From the NCBI GenBank assembly GCA_913055605.1, contig CAJXKJ010000007.1, positions 1 through 64,000 of the forward strand: a DNA stretch of 64,000 bases. The letters are read 5' to 3'. The first letter of the stretch is position 1. Every line of letters starts with the position of its first letter. Positions 25,726-34,094 of this stretch are shown piece by piece. A program made the translations under genes and the position numbers. The DNA comes from an uncultured Euryhalocaulis sp. Lineage in GTDB: Bacteria; Pseudomonadota; Alphaproteobacteria; Caulobacterales; Maricaulaceae. A model generated the notes under the pieces. That model saw only the letters and a list, made by a program, of their open reading frames with translations, made no database searches and was not told the origin of the DNA.

Positions 25726-26976
25726 CTAGGCAATCAGCCCCTCGAACTGGCCGCCCGAATAGCCCGGGAACACCGATTGCGGATTGTCCAGCCCGAGCTG
25801 GCGGCCCGCCGCGGCGGCGAGCACGGATCGGTAGTCCGTCGTCACGGGCAGATCCATCTGGTCCTCCAGCGCGTCCCGTTCGAACCGCTCGGGAAGCTGG
25901 CCATAGACCTTGCCGCCGTTCACGCCGCCGCCCAGCACCATCATCATCGTGGCGCGGCCGTGATCGGTGCCGATCCCGTCATTCTGGGGCACGTTGCGGC
26001 CGAAATCGGTCATGTTCACCAGAACCACGTCCTCGGCCCGGTCGCCCAGATCGGCCCAGAAGGCGGCCAGGGACCGTGCGTAGTCGTCCGCGATGGCGGC
26101 GAAGCCGCCGGTCATCGAAGCCTGGTCCGAATGCGAGTCCCAGGACCCCTGCCCGTTCGCGCCGTTGCGCGATTCTGCGAACGCGACACGCAGCCCGACA
26201 TCCGCCTTGATGACGCGCGCGATGTCGCGAAGGCTGTCGCCGAAGGCCGAATTGCGCGGATAGCGCGCGGCGTGCGCCGAATCCGCCGGCGCCGCGGCCA
26301 GCGCCCGGATCGCCTCGGCCCCGACGGCCGCATTCTTCAGCTCCGGGTTGCCGGTGGCCTCGTACAATTGCGCGATACGCGACTGAAGGTCGCCCTGGGT
26401 CGACGCCAGAAGGCGGTCCAGCGAGCCGGTCGAGGTGACGGCCGTGTCGCCATAGAAGGCGCGCGGCCGCTCATCCGTCATGGCCATGGCGTGCAGGTCG
26501 GATGCGCCATGGGGCGTATCCGCAGCGGCGCGGGCCATCCAGCCGTCGCGCACGGAGCGGTCGCCCGGGGCGCCGGACTCCCACCACAGCGCAGCCACCG
26601 AATGGGACCGCGTGGTGTCCGGGGAGCCGGCAGCATGGATAAAGGCGAGATCGCTGGAACGGTACAGCGGCTCCAGCGGAGCCAGCGAGGGATGCAGGCC
26701 GAACTGGCCGTCGAGGTCGATCCGCGCATCGTCCGCCGAAGAACCGGGGCGGGACAGCATCAGGCTCGGCCGCAGGGCGGCCAGCCGCTCGTCGCCATAC
26801 GGGGTTACGGCGAAAAGGCCGTCCATGCCGAAGCGCTGATACACCGCGACCAGGATCTTGTTGCGGCCAAGCGGTTCGGCCTGCGCGGCGGCGGCAGTCA
26901 GGAACGCCGGAACCGCGCCCAGTCCGGAGGCGAACATCACCGCGCCGGCGGACTTCAACAGCATTCTGCGATTCAT
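25726..26976 (-). CDS. DUF1501 exported protein
   Basis: 416 aa. N terminus MNRRMLLKSAGAVMFASGLGAVPAFLTAAAAQA is a signal peptide (Tat-like NRRMLLK). The body is DUF1501: LVAVYQRFGMDGLFAVTPYGDE at the start, DLAFIHAAGSPDTTRSHSVA, and VLVNMTDFGRNVPQNDGIGTDHGRATMMMVLGG near the end, a motif order like sulfatase/alkaline-phosphatase-fold enzymes (DFGR..GTDHG). Start is the ATG at 26976 with GGGGAG 8 nt before it. It follows the DUF1800 gene by 37 nt; the two are almost always paired in bacteria and of unknown function. Export and a Zur box upstream suggest a role at low zinc. Confidence 0.88.
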   Translation of the reverse strand: MNRRMLLKSAGAVMFASGLGAVPAFLTAAAAQAEPLGRNKILVAVYQRFGMDGLFAVTPYGDERLAALRPSLMLSRPGSSADDARIDLDGQFGLHPSLAPLEPLYRSSDLAFIHAAGSPDTTRSHSVAALWWESGAPGDRSVRDGWMARAAADTPHGASDLHAMAMTDERPRAFYGDTAVTSTGSLDRLLASTQGDLQSRIAQLYEATGNPELKNAAVGAEAIRALAAAPADSAHAARYPRNSAFGDSLRDIARVIKADVGLRVAFAESRNGANGQGSWDSHSDQASMTGGFAAIADDYARSLAAFWADLGDRAEDVVLVNMTDFGRNVPQNDGIGTDHGRATMMMVLGGGVNGGKVYGQLPERFERDALEDQMDLPVTTDYRSVLAAAAGRQLGLDNPQSVFPGYSGGQFEGLIA

Positions 26977-27013
26977 TGCATATCTCCCCAAACTGGGTTT
27001 GTGACGGGCGCGC

Positions 27014-28774
27014 TCAGCGCGTCTGGAATTGCGGACTGGCGATAAGCATCGCCCAGACCTGATCTGGCGACGTATCCTGCGCGGCGGCGTGCTCTATCGC
27101 CGCGACGAGGGCATTCACGTCCCGTTCCGGCAGGGCCAGGCCCGCCAGGTCTCCGGGCGCCGCCGCGGCCGGATCGACGCCCATGGAAACCCCGGCGAGA
27201 CGGCCCTGAGAGAGCCGCTCCGCGAACGCGAAACGGGCGGTCAGGCTGGCGGGATCCAGCCAGTAGTCGTTGCGGTCGGGATAGCCGACAGGCTCCACAT
27301 AGGCGTACAGCGGCTGGCCCATACGGCCGATGCTCTCGGCGAGCGCCGCCGCCTGGTGCACCGTGCCGTCGCTGCCCCGGATCGCGCTGACGGCGTATTC
27401 GAACGGCGTCTTGATTTTTGAACGCTTGGCGGCCTCGACCCAGAACGCCTCGCTCTGCGCCATCGTCCGGATCACCGCGGCGATGTCCCCGCCCGACGAC
27501 AGGAACGCACCGGCCATCGCGTCGACCAGCGCCTCGGGCGGCGTTTCGCTGACGAACCGCGTCGCGATCTTGCCGGAGATATGGCGCGCCGTATCGGCCT
27601 GGCCGGCGATAACCTGCAGGGCGCGACGCCCTTGTTGCAGCCCCTCGCCGGCGGCGAACGTCTCGCCCAGCAGGGTCTTGGCCGAAGCATCATGCAGATC
27701 GGAGCGGAACAGGAAGCTGCCATGCTGCTCCACGCCCAGCGCCGCGGCGTTTTCCATCCCGCCCTGGAACCAGTCCTCCGTCGGGCCATAGAACGCCACG
27801 TCCCAGCCGGTCAGCATCCGGGCGAGCGCAGCGATGTCGGCGTCGGTAAAGCCGCCGCCGGCCCCCATCGTCTGATCCGCCAGGATCAGCCGCGCGAACG
27901 CTTCGTTCGGGCCGGTTCCGGCCCAGTTTTCCCGGGACAGGATTTCGTCTTGCTCCGCCTCCAGCGCCGCGATTTCGTCTCTCGCCGCGCGGACGCGCGC
28001 CGGGCCGGCGTCGGCGCCGAGCCGTCCCATGAGCGATTGCGAAAATTCGATCTCCGACGGCGCTGCGAGATCCTCATGATAGGCGAGCATGCCGGGATGC
28101 GAGACGGCGGCCGTCAAAAGATCGCCGAAATGCCCGAGCGCGTTGGGGCGAACAGCTTCGCCCTCGAACGCGAGCACCCAGAGCCGGGCGTCGAACGCCG
28201 TGGGCGTCACATAGAAATGGTTCTGCCAGAAATCCGTCATGACCTCGCGCAGCTGGTTCTCCGAATGAACCGCGCGCACGAGTTGCTGCTCGATCAGCTG
28301 GCTGTGCAGGTCTTCTTCCTGGGTCCGGAAGCCGAGTTTCGCGGACAGCTCTTCCAGAGCCCGGTTCTGCGCCGCCCGATCCGTCACCACGACGTCCCGG
28401 CCGGGAATCAGATCCAGGCGGCGCGCATGGGCGCGCACCTGGGAGCTGGTCGGATAGCGCCGGACCAGCGCCTCGTGCGTAAGGGACAATGCCTCAAGCC
28501 CCGCCAGCCGATCCTGGACATAGGCGTCCGGCGCGTTCGCGGAGAGCTGGCCCTCCAACCATTGGTCCAGGCCCATCGCAACAACCCGATCGACGTCGCC
28601 CGGACGCGCGCCGAAGGTAAAGCGGTCGATCAGCAGGGCCGCCGCCTGCCGCTCCCCGAGGCCCGCCGCCTCATAAGGGAACGCCGCATCCTCCGCGGCG
28701 AGCGCCGGCGCGGCGCCGGCCGCGGCGAGAAACAGTGACGAGCACGCCGCCAAGGCTGCGCGAATTGTGGACAT
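27014..28774 (-). CDS. DUF1800 exported protein
   Basis: 586 aa with a Sec signal (MSTIRAALAACSSLFLAAAGAAPALAAE). DUF1800 features: LLIDRFTFGARPGDVDRVVAMGLDQWLEGQL after the signal, REVMTDFWQNHFYV in the middle, ALARMLTGWDVAFY, and ISGKIATRFVSETPPEALVDAMA. Start is the ATG at 28774 behind GGGGGAAACC, nine codons later than in the ORF track. Partner of the DUF1501 gene that follows. A Zur box 196 nt upstream lies between this operon and the PepSY-TonB receptor pair, so it may control both. Biochemical role unknown. Confidence 0.88.
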   Translation of the reverse strand: MSTIRAALAACSSLFLAAAGAAPALAAEDAAFPYEAAGLGERQAAALLIDRFTFGARPGDVDRVVAMGLDQWLEGQLSANAPDAYVQDRLAGLEALSLTHEALVRRYPTSSQVRAHARRLDLIPGRDVVVTDRAAQNRALEELSAKLGFRTQEEDLHSQLIEQQLVRAVHSENQLREVMTDFWQNHFYVTPTAFDARLWVLAFEGEAVRPNALGHFGDLLTAAVSHPGMLAYHEDLAAPSEIEFSQSLMGRLGADAGPARVRAARDEIAALEAEQDEILSRENWAGTGPNEAFARLILADQTMGAGGGFTDADIAALARMLTGWDVAFYGPTEDWFQGGMENAAALGVEQHGSFLFRSDLHDASAKTLLGETFAAGEGLQQGRRALQVIAGQADTARHISGKIATRFVSETPPEALVDAMAGAFLSSGGDIAAVIRTMAQSEAFWVEAAKRSKIKTPFEYAVSAIRGSDGTVHQAAALAESIGRMGQPLYAYVEPVGYPDRNDYWLDPASLTARFAFAERLSQGRLAGVSMGVDPAAAAPGDLAGLALPERDVNALVAAIEHAAAQDTSPDQVWAMLIASPQFQTR

Positions 28775-28969
28775 GGTTTCCCCCTTACGGCCGGACCGCA
28801 AAATCTGCGGCCAATCAGTGACGGGCGCGCCCGGACAGCAAGGAAATTACAGTTACCCCCTGCCGGTAACGCCCGGCGCGCACAGCATCTCGGGCACGTC
28901 GCCGACACCCGCGCGACGCAGGGCGCCGGCCGGCGAGCGAACGCAATAGCCGCCTGCTGGCGCAACGGA

Positions 28970-28988
28970 AGCGTTATGATATAACATT
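28970..28988. promoter_or_regulatory. Zur operator between DUF1800-DUF1501 and PepSY-TonB receptor
   Basis: Core GTTAT-GAT-ATAAC identical in core to the zur box, flanked by ATT on one side. It contains TATGAT, a plausible -10 for the rightward transcript. The distances to the starts are 196 nt (DUF1800) and 286 nt (PepSY), so both transcripts would have leaders. Confidence 0.8.
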
Positions 28989-29002
28989 ACGTTACGTAAC
29001 GT
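28989..29002. promoter_or_regulatory. Perfect 14-bp palindrome abutting the Zur box
   Basis: ACGTTACGTAACGT starts directly after the Zur box and is fully self-complementary. It differs from the zinc box in base content and could bind a second regulator, such as a small repressor of a different family. No match to a known operator was possible from memory. Confidence 0.5.
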
Positions 29003-29065
29003 GAGTGAATCCTTCCCGAAACCGTAATTCGCTTTGGCTGCACCATTTTCTGCACCAGAACCCGT

Positions 29066-29117
29066 GCCTTGCGCCGGGGCGGCACATGTCGGCCCGGCGC
29101 CGGGGCAAGGCGTCTTT
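29066..29117 (+). terminator. Terminator-like or attenuator hairpin in the PepSY leader
   Basis: Nested stem: GCCTT with AAGGC, GCGCC with GGCGC and GGGC with GCCC around an ~11-nt loop, with a small bulge, followed by GTCTTTT. It stands about 80 nt after the Zur box and 160 nt before the ATG, in the direction of the PepSY gene. It could terminate a short zinc-regulated transcript or attenuate the operon. Confidence 0.45.
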
Positions 29118-29273
29118 TGGGGAGGCGCCAAGACACAGGAACGGACGCGTTTACCGCAGCCATCGCGCGAAGCCACCAGGCATGGACCCGCGCGCCGGAT
29201 GCGGACGCAGCGGCTGCACGCACGGGGCGCGCCGGCCGTCAGCACAATGTTCGCCGGGGGCTGGAAGGATCTC

Positions 29274-30533
29274 ATGCGCAAGGGCTTGACGCTCGTGCAC
29301 CGATACGCGGGTCTCGCCATGGCGATGTTTCTCATCGCAGCGGGGCTGACCGGGAGCATTCTGGTCTGGCACGAAGAGATCGACGGCGCGCTGAATCCGC
29401 GCTGGTTCCACGCACAATCGGACGGGCCGACCCTGTCGATTCCGGCGCTGATCGCGGCGTTCGAGCGGCAGGCGCCGGAGGCGGAGATCAGCTTCATTCG
29501 CCTGCCCGTGCACGAAGGGCGCAGCGTCGAAGCCAGCATGAGCGGATGGACCGACCCGGCCCGGCCCGGAGTCCGCATCAATCGCGTCTTCCTCGATCCG
29601 GCCACCGGGGACATCCTGGGCGTGCGCAGCACCGTGGAGCCCAGCGCCCTGCGGGCCGGGGAAATCATACCCTGGCTGTACCGCTTCCATTACTCGCTGA
29701 CCCTGGGATCGACCGGCAGCTATCTGATGGGCTTCGCCGCGCTGGCCTGGCTGATCGACACGTTTGTCGCGTTCTATCTGACCCTGCCGCGGGGGAAATC
29801 CGTCTGGAGCCGCCCGTTCTGGAGCAAGTGGAAGCCGGCCTGGGGGATCAAGAAAAAGCGGCTGAATTTCGACCTCCACCGTGCGTCCGGCTTGTGGTTC
29901 CTGCCCGTCCTGTTCGTGCTGGCGCTGAGCGGCGTCTATCTGAATCTGAACGACGAGGTGTTCCGCCCTGTCGTCCACGTTTTCTCGCCGACCACGGACC
30001 CGCCCTATAAAGAGCCGGCCCTGTCCCAGCCGGTCCGCGAGCCGGCCCTGAGCTGGGGCGACGCGATCGCCCGCGCCGAGGCGGATATGGACGCCTCTGG
30101 CCGCGAACATGCGGGCGTGGCCTACATGAACCACTCCGCCGCGCGCGCCTATTACACCGTTTCCTTCAGGACGGCGCGCGATCTGGCGCCCGACCGTTCC
30201 GGCGCGCGCATCTATGTCGACAGCCGTACGGGCGAAATCCGCCACCGGGAAATGGTCGGCGAAGGGACGGCCGGCGACATCCTGATGGAGTGGCAGTTCC
30301 CGCTGCATTCGGGACATGCGTTCGGCTTGGCCGGCCGGATCATCATCTTCGTCGCCGGCCTCGTGATCACCGCGCTGTCCGTCACGGGAATCATCATCTG
30401 GCTTCGCAAACGGCGCGCGCGCATGGGCATTCCCCGCGCCGCGCGGCGGCCGGGCGGCGCCCCTGCCGGCACGTCGGCGCCGTCCGCAGGCGCAGGCGCA
30501 GGCGCGGCCTCCCCCAGTTTTCGCAGTTCGTAG
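29274..30533 (+). CDS. PepSY-domain inner-membrane protein (PiuB/FoxB-like reductase candidate)
   Basis: 419 aa. Four membrane helices: GLAMAMFLIAAGLTGSILVW near the start, one at ~145-165 (SYLMGFAALAWLIDTFVAFYL), LWFLPVLFVLALSGVYLNL and a last one GLAGRIIIFVAGLVITALSVTGIIIWL. His residues in VHRYAGL, YRFHYSL, DLHRASG and SGHAFG are placed as in haem-binding PepSY reductases of siderophore systems. Start chosen at 29274 because GGAAGGA precedes it; the upstream extension looks untranslated. The TonB receptor follows by 45 nt. Related proteins reduce or process metal-ligand complexes in the periplasm; here the Zur box suggests a zinc-related ligand, though zinc is not reduced. Confidence 0.85.
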   Translation: MRKGLTLVHRYAGLAMAMFLIAAGLTGSILVWHEEIDGALNPRWFHAQSDGPTLSIPALIAAFERQAPEAEISFIRLPVHEGRSVEASMSGWTDPARPGVRINRVFLDPATGDILGVRSTVEPSALRAGEIIPWLYRFHYSLTLGSTGSYLMGFAALAWLIDTFVAFYLTLPRGKSVWSRPFWSKWKPAWGIKKKRLNFDLHRASGLWFLPVLFVLALSGVYLNLNDEVFRPVVHVFSPTTDPPYKEPALSQPVREPALSWGDAIARAEADMDASGREHAGVAYMNHSAARAYYTVSFRTARDLAPDRSGARIYVDSRTGEIRHREMVGEGTAGDILMEWQFPLHSGHAFGLAGRIIIFVAGLVITALSVTGIIIWLRKRRARMGIPRAARRPGGAPAGTSAPSAGAGAGAASPSFRSS

Positions 30534-30578
30534 CGGCGGGTCGGACAGACCCGTCATTCATTCACCAGGAGTATGACA

Positions 30579-32690
30579 ATGTTCAAACCGACCCGGCCGT
30601 CCAGACGGTCCCATCTTCTGCGCACGGCCGCGCCGGCGCTGACGGCGGCGCTGATCTCCGCGCCGGCCCTTGCCCAGCAGTCCGCGGTTTCGCAACGGGA
30701 CACGATCGTGGTGACCGCAAGCCGCACCGCGCAGAGCGTGCTGGACATCCCCGCCTCCGTCGAAGTGATCAGCGAGGCGTCTCTGCTGAATACGCCGGGC
30801 GCGGACATCACCGACCTTCTGAAGAAGAACGCGTCGGTCGACGTGATCCAGTACCCGGGCGGTCTGGCGGGCGTCGGCCTGCGCGGCTTCCGCCCCGAAT
30901 TCTCCGGAACGAACAAGCGCGTGCTTGTCCTGATCGACGGCCGGCCGGCCGGCGCCGAAAGCATGGGCAATATCGCCACCGCCGGGCTTGCGCGGGTGGA
31001 AGTGCTCAAAGGCTCCGCATCCGCCATCTATGGCGCATCCGCCATGGGCGGCGTCGTGAACTACATCACGCGCAAATCGGAAGGCGAGATCACCGGCAGC
31101 ATCAACGCCGGCTACGGCAGCTATGAGACGGCCAAGCTGGGCGCGAACATCGGCGGATCGCTGACCGAATCGTTCAATTTCGACCTGGGCGTCACCCACC
31201 TGTCCCAGAACGAAGACTATGAACTGGGCTCGGGCGGCGAAACGCTTGGCGCGTTCGTGCAGGGCAACGGCGCCACCCGCCCGAATACGGAGTTCGTGAA
31301 CAATAATTTCTATGCGCGCGGCGCGGTGAAACTGGGTGGCGACTGGGAAGCGCAGATCCGCATCCTGGGCTATGACGCGCCGGACACCGAAACGCCGGGC
31401 GCCGAATCCGACGGGACCTCCGCGCAGAGCGACAAGGACGAATCCAATATCGGCGGCGACCTGTCGCTGACCGGCTCTCTGGGCGCGCACCAGCTGATGG
31501 CGCTGTACTATCAGACCGAGGAAGAACAGGCCTATACGGACAAGCCGCCGAACGCCCAGCAATTTGTGAGTTCCACCAACGACATCAGCTGGAGCGGCCT
31601 GCAGCTTCAGGACAACTGGTCGCTGGGCGCGAACTATGACCTGATCCTGGGCGCCGACTATCAGAAGGTGGAGGAAGAATCCGCTTCCTTCGACGCGGCC
31701 GGCGCGCCGCTCGGCTCCTATTCCCCGGACTATGAGCGCGAGACCATGGGCGTGTTCGCGGACCTGACCGCGCGCCTGTTCGGCGAACGCCTGATCGTCA
31801 ATGTCGGCGGCCGGTACGACGAGATCGAGACCAGCACGCTGGCCACGCTGGGCCGCGCGCGCGTGTTCGCGCCCGGCGAGTCCAAGCTGGACACGTTCAA
31901 TCCCCGCGCGGGCATCGTGTATCGCCCCGATGCGGACGGACCGTGGCGCATCCACGCCAGCGCCGGCACCGGCTTTGTCGTGCCGGACCCCGGCCAGGTC
32001 TCCGGCTATTACGAGCAGATCGTGGGCGGCCAGCGCCGCGTCACCCAGGGCAATTCCGGCCTGGCCCCGGAGGAGAGCGAAAGCTACGACCTCGGCGTCG
32101 GCTATGACGGCTTCCTGTTCGGCCTGGACGTCACGCTGTTCAAGCTGGACGTGAAAAACCGCATCGCCAGCGTGCTGACGACCAACACGCCGGCCCTGCG
32201 CGTGACCAGCTATGAAAATGCGGCCGGATCAACCGCCGAGGGCCTCGAGGCCCAGGGCCAGTTCGATCTGGGCGGGCTGTTCGGCGGGCGCGAAGGCGTC
32301 TGGCAGGCGGACACCACGCTGACCTATTACTTCACGCGGGAGGAAGAGCTTTCCACCGGTCCGAGCACGATCCGCAACGTCGCCAAGTTCAAGGCGAATT
32401 TCGGCCTCGGCTTTGACGACGGCGTGTTCTCGGCCCGGATCGGCGGGCGGCACGTGTCCGGTATGGAGGATCAGGACTTCAGCGCCGGCCGGGTGTTCAC
32501 CAACGGCGCCGGAGGCACGTTCGAATATCCCGAATTTGTCGTGTTCGACATCACCGCGGGCTGGCAGATCGACGACGTCAACCGCCTCTCGGTGAAGGTC
32601 GATAACATCACGGACAAATATTATTACGAGAAGGCGGACTATCCGTTCCGCGGCCGCAACTTCCTCGTCGAGTACCGCAGGGATTTCTGA
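30579..32690 (+). CDS. TonB-dependent outer-membrane receptor (Zur-linked)
   Basis: 703 aa. Sec signal ends at ALISAPALAQ, followed by the TonB box DTIVVTAS. The plug domain (~ residues 45-165) has LLKKNASVDV...VGLRGFRPEFSG..RVLVLIDGRP and the RVEVLKGSASAIYGASAMGGVVNYITR block. The barrel runs to the C-terminal RGRNFLVEYRRDF with the terminal Phe needed for outer-membrane assembly. Preferred start is the second ATG (30579): CAGGAG lies 7 nt before it and only 1 nt before the first. Transcribed with the PepSY gene. The ligand is unknown; I infer a zinc complex from the promoter context rather than an iron siderophore. Confidence 0.93.
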   Translation: MFKPTRPSRRSHLLRTAAPALTAALISAPALAQQSAVSQRDTIVVTASRTAQSVLDIPASVEVISEASLLNTPGADITDLLKKNASVDVIQYPGGLAGVGLRGFRPEFSGTNKRVLVLIDGRPAGAESMGNIATAGLARVEVLKGSASAIYGASAMGGVVNYITRKSEGEITGSINAGYGSYETAKLGANIGGSLTESFNFDLGVTHLSQNEDYELGSGGETLGAFVQGNGATRPNTEFVNNNFYARGAVKLGGDWEAQIRILGYDAPDTETPGAESDGTSAQSDKDESNIGGDLSLTGSLGAHQLMALYYQTEEEQAYTDKPPNAQQFVSSTNDISWSGLQLQDNWSLGANYDLILGADYQKVEEESASFDAAGAPLGSYSPDYERETMGVFADLTARLFGERLIVNVGGRYDEIETSTLATLGRARVFAPGESKLDTFNPRAGIVYRPDADGPWRIHASAGTGFVVPDPGQVSGYYEQIVGGQRRVTQGNSGLAPEESESYDLGVGYDGFLFGLDVTLFKLDVKNRIASVLTTNTPALRVTSYENAAGSTAEGLEAQGQFDLGGLFGGREGVWQADTTLTYYFTREEELSTGPSTIRNVAKFKANFGLGFDDGVFSARIGGRHVSGMEDQDFSAGRVFTNGAGGTFEYPEFVVFDITAGWQIDDVNRLSVKVDNITDKYYYEKADYPFRGRNFLVEYRRDF

Positions 32691-32702
32691 CCCCGCGGCG
32701 CG

Positions 32703-32728
32703 CCCCCGGTGGGCTTCGGCTCCCGGGG
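32703..32728 (+). terminator. Stable UUCG hairpin after the TonB receptor gene
   Basis: CCCCGG-T-GGGC, loop TTCG, GCTC-CCGGGG form a 10-bp stem with one bulged T just 13 nt after the receptor stop. The TTCG tetraloop makes it very stable, but no T-run follows, so it may be a 3'-end protecting structure or Rho-assisted end rather than a classic terminator. Confidence 0.5.
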
Positions 32729-32807
32729 CAACCCCTCCGCATCCCTCTCATCGGCGCACAAACCCGGCGCAGCCCCGCCGGCTCCGTCCTCCGGCGTTCC
32801 GAACAGG

Positions 32808-33206
32808 CTAGTCGGCGCCGGTGACGTTGCCGATCTGGGTTCCGTCGGGCGTCATGACCGCGGTCACATAGCCGCCGTCGGCGCCGCTTTTCATCGGCGC
32901 GATGCGGATCGTGATCGTGTCGCCGGCCTCGAACATGTCCGGGCGGAAGCCCTGGCGGAACATGTTGTTGCGGCTGTGACCCTCGAACTCGATTTCGCGG
33001 GTGCCGCGTTCCTCGTCCGTGACCTCGAGGATCAGGCGCATATGCGGGTTTGCGAAACGGGCCCGCACGACCTCGCCCTCGACCAGAACGGTGTTCTGGA
33101 AGTCGAACTGGGCGGCGGAGTGGTGGGCCATGGCCGGGGCGGTCGTCAGCAGGGTCGCCCCGGAGAGGGCGGCTGCGGTCAGCACGGCTGCGATCGGCTT
33201 TTTCAT
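32808..33206 (-). CDS. DUF6152-family secreted protein
   Basis: 132 aa with signal peptide MKKPIAAVLTAAALSGATLLTTAPAMA followed at once by HHSAAQFD, the AHHSxxxFD start typical of DUF6152, and then VEGEVVRARFANPHMRLILEVTD. Such small periplasmic beta-rich proteins are often beside lipocalin-like or PQQ-dehydrogenase genes and their function is unknown. 30 nt separates it from the gene upstream on the same strand, so the two probably form an operon. Confidence 0.85.
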   Translation of the reverse strand: MKKPIAAVLTAAALSGATLLTTAPAMAHHSAAQFDFQNTVLVEGEVVRARFANPHMRLILEVTDEERGTREIEFEGHSRNNMFRQGFRPDMFEAGDTITIRIAPMKSGADGGYVTAVMTPDGTQIGNVTGAD

Positions 33207-33236
33207 TGTCTCTCTCCTTTATCGCGTCGGGCGCGT

Positions 33237-33986
33237 TTATTCCTGGACCATTTCGAGACCGGCCTCTTCATAGAGGCCCGCCATTTCGTCCAGCCATTTG
33301 GGTTCGCTGCATTCGTAGGTGAGGACGTGGTAGTCCTCCATTTCCTGCCAGCGCTTGGTCGTCGTGAACGGCTCTTCGAGGAAGACCGGATCGGTCATCG
33401 TCATTTCGGCGACCAGAATGCGGGCGCCGTCCTCGGTTTCGCCGTCCAGATAGTATTCCTCGACGATATGGGCCTGGTCGCTGTGCGGATACCGCGTGTC
33501 GACCTGGGTCTTCAGATTGGTCGTTTCCACGATCAGGCGGTCGCCTTCCCAGCGGGCCGTCGAGTAGCCGTTACGCTCCGGGAAGAACATGGAGGCGTCC
33601 TGCGCCTCGTCGCCGATATAGAGACGGCGGATTTCGGCGTGCGCCTCGTACAGCACGAAGACCTGTTCGGGGCGCTGGATGATCTCCATCGGGTAGCCGC
33701 CGGAGCCCAGCATCGAGGCGGGCATGCCGCTGCCGACGCAGGAATTGCCGGCGCCGTGGTCGGTGCCCTCGATCAGCGAATTGAAGTCGTCGGCGGCGCG
33801 CTGGCCGAATTCGGTCAGCTGCATCTGGTCGCCGGTGCCGGTGAAGGCCCCGGCCACGTTGCCGGCGCGGTAATTGGTCCAGGAGCCGGTGAAGTCCGGC
33901 TTGCCGCCGGTGGCGTCCTGTGCGGCGGCGGCGCCGGCGAGGGTGAGCGCGGCGCCCGCAAAAAGAGCGGTTTTCAGATGTGACAT
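33237..33986 (-). CDS. Secreted protein of unknown function
   Basis: 249 aa from the ATG at 33986 (GGGAGGA before it); signal peptide MSHLKTALFAGAALTLAGAAAA. The mature part starts KPDFTGSWTNYRAG and contains SCVGSGMPASMLGSGGYPMEIIQ and VLYEAHAEIRRLYIGDEAQDASMFFPERNGYSTARWEGDRLIVETTN. This is the pattern of small exported beta-barrel proteins frequently found with DUF6152 genes. Probably periplasmic; activity not known. Directly upstream of the DUF6152 gene. Confidence 0.8.
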   Translation of the reverse strand: MSHLKTALFAGAALTLAGAAAAQDATGGKPDFTGSWTNYRAGNVAGAFTGTGDQMQLTEFGQRAADDFNSLIEGTDHGAGNSCVGSGMPASMLGSGGYPMEIIQRPEQVFVLYEAHAEIRRLYIGDEAQDASMFFPERNGYSTARWEGDRLIVETTNLKTQVDTRYPHSDQAHIVEEYYLDGETEDGARILVAEMTMTDPVFLEEPFTTTKRWQEMEDYHVLTYECSEPKWLDEMAGLYEEAGLEMVQE

Positions 33987-34094
33987 TCGGTTTTTCCTCC
34001 CTTCGCCCGCCACCCGAACGGCGGGCGTATCCCATTTCATGGTGTTTGTTTTGCTTCTACCGAAGGGTCCTAACCCTGTCACCTTGCCAATGTT

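Larger units (their letters stand above)
28775..29273. other. 499-nt divergent regulatory region and long leader
   Basis: Lies between the DUF1800 gene and the PepSY gene and contains no ORF with a believable start and protein-like composition. It holds a Zur box (28970-28988), a 14-bp palindrome right after it (28989-29002) and a strong terminator-like hairpin with a T-run (29066-29117) in the leader of the PepSY gene. The ORFs listed here (29005-29289, 29034 extension) are Arg/Pro/Gly-rich and lack ribosome sites. Confidence 0.7.

Noticed and set aside
29005-29289. Small protein genes in the leader before the PepSY gene
   Set aside because: The candidate ORFs lack ribosome sites and have an Arg/Pro/Gly-rich random composition; only structures and the Zur box are supported.
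30579-32690. TonB receptor as an iron siderophore receptor
   Set aside because: No Fur box or siderophore gene is visible, and the nearest operator has the zinc-type pattern. An iron ligand is not excluded, but the sequence favours zinc.
34083-34094. Zinc-box-like AATGTTTT before the Acg-type gene end
   Set aside because: Only one half resembles the core and there is no partner half-site; it lies at the end of a gene, not in front of one.
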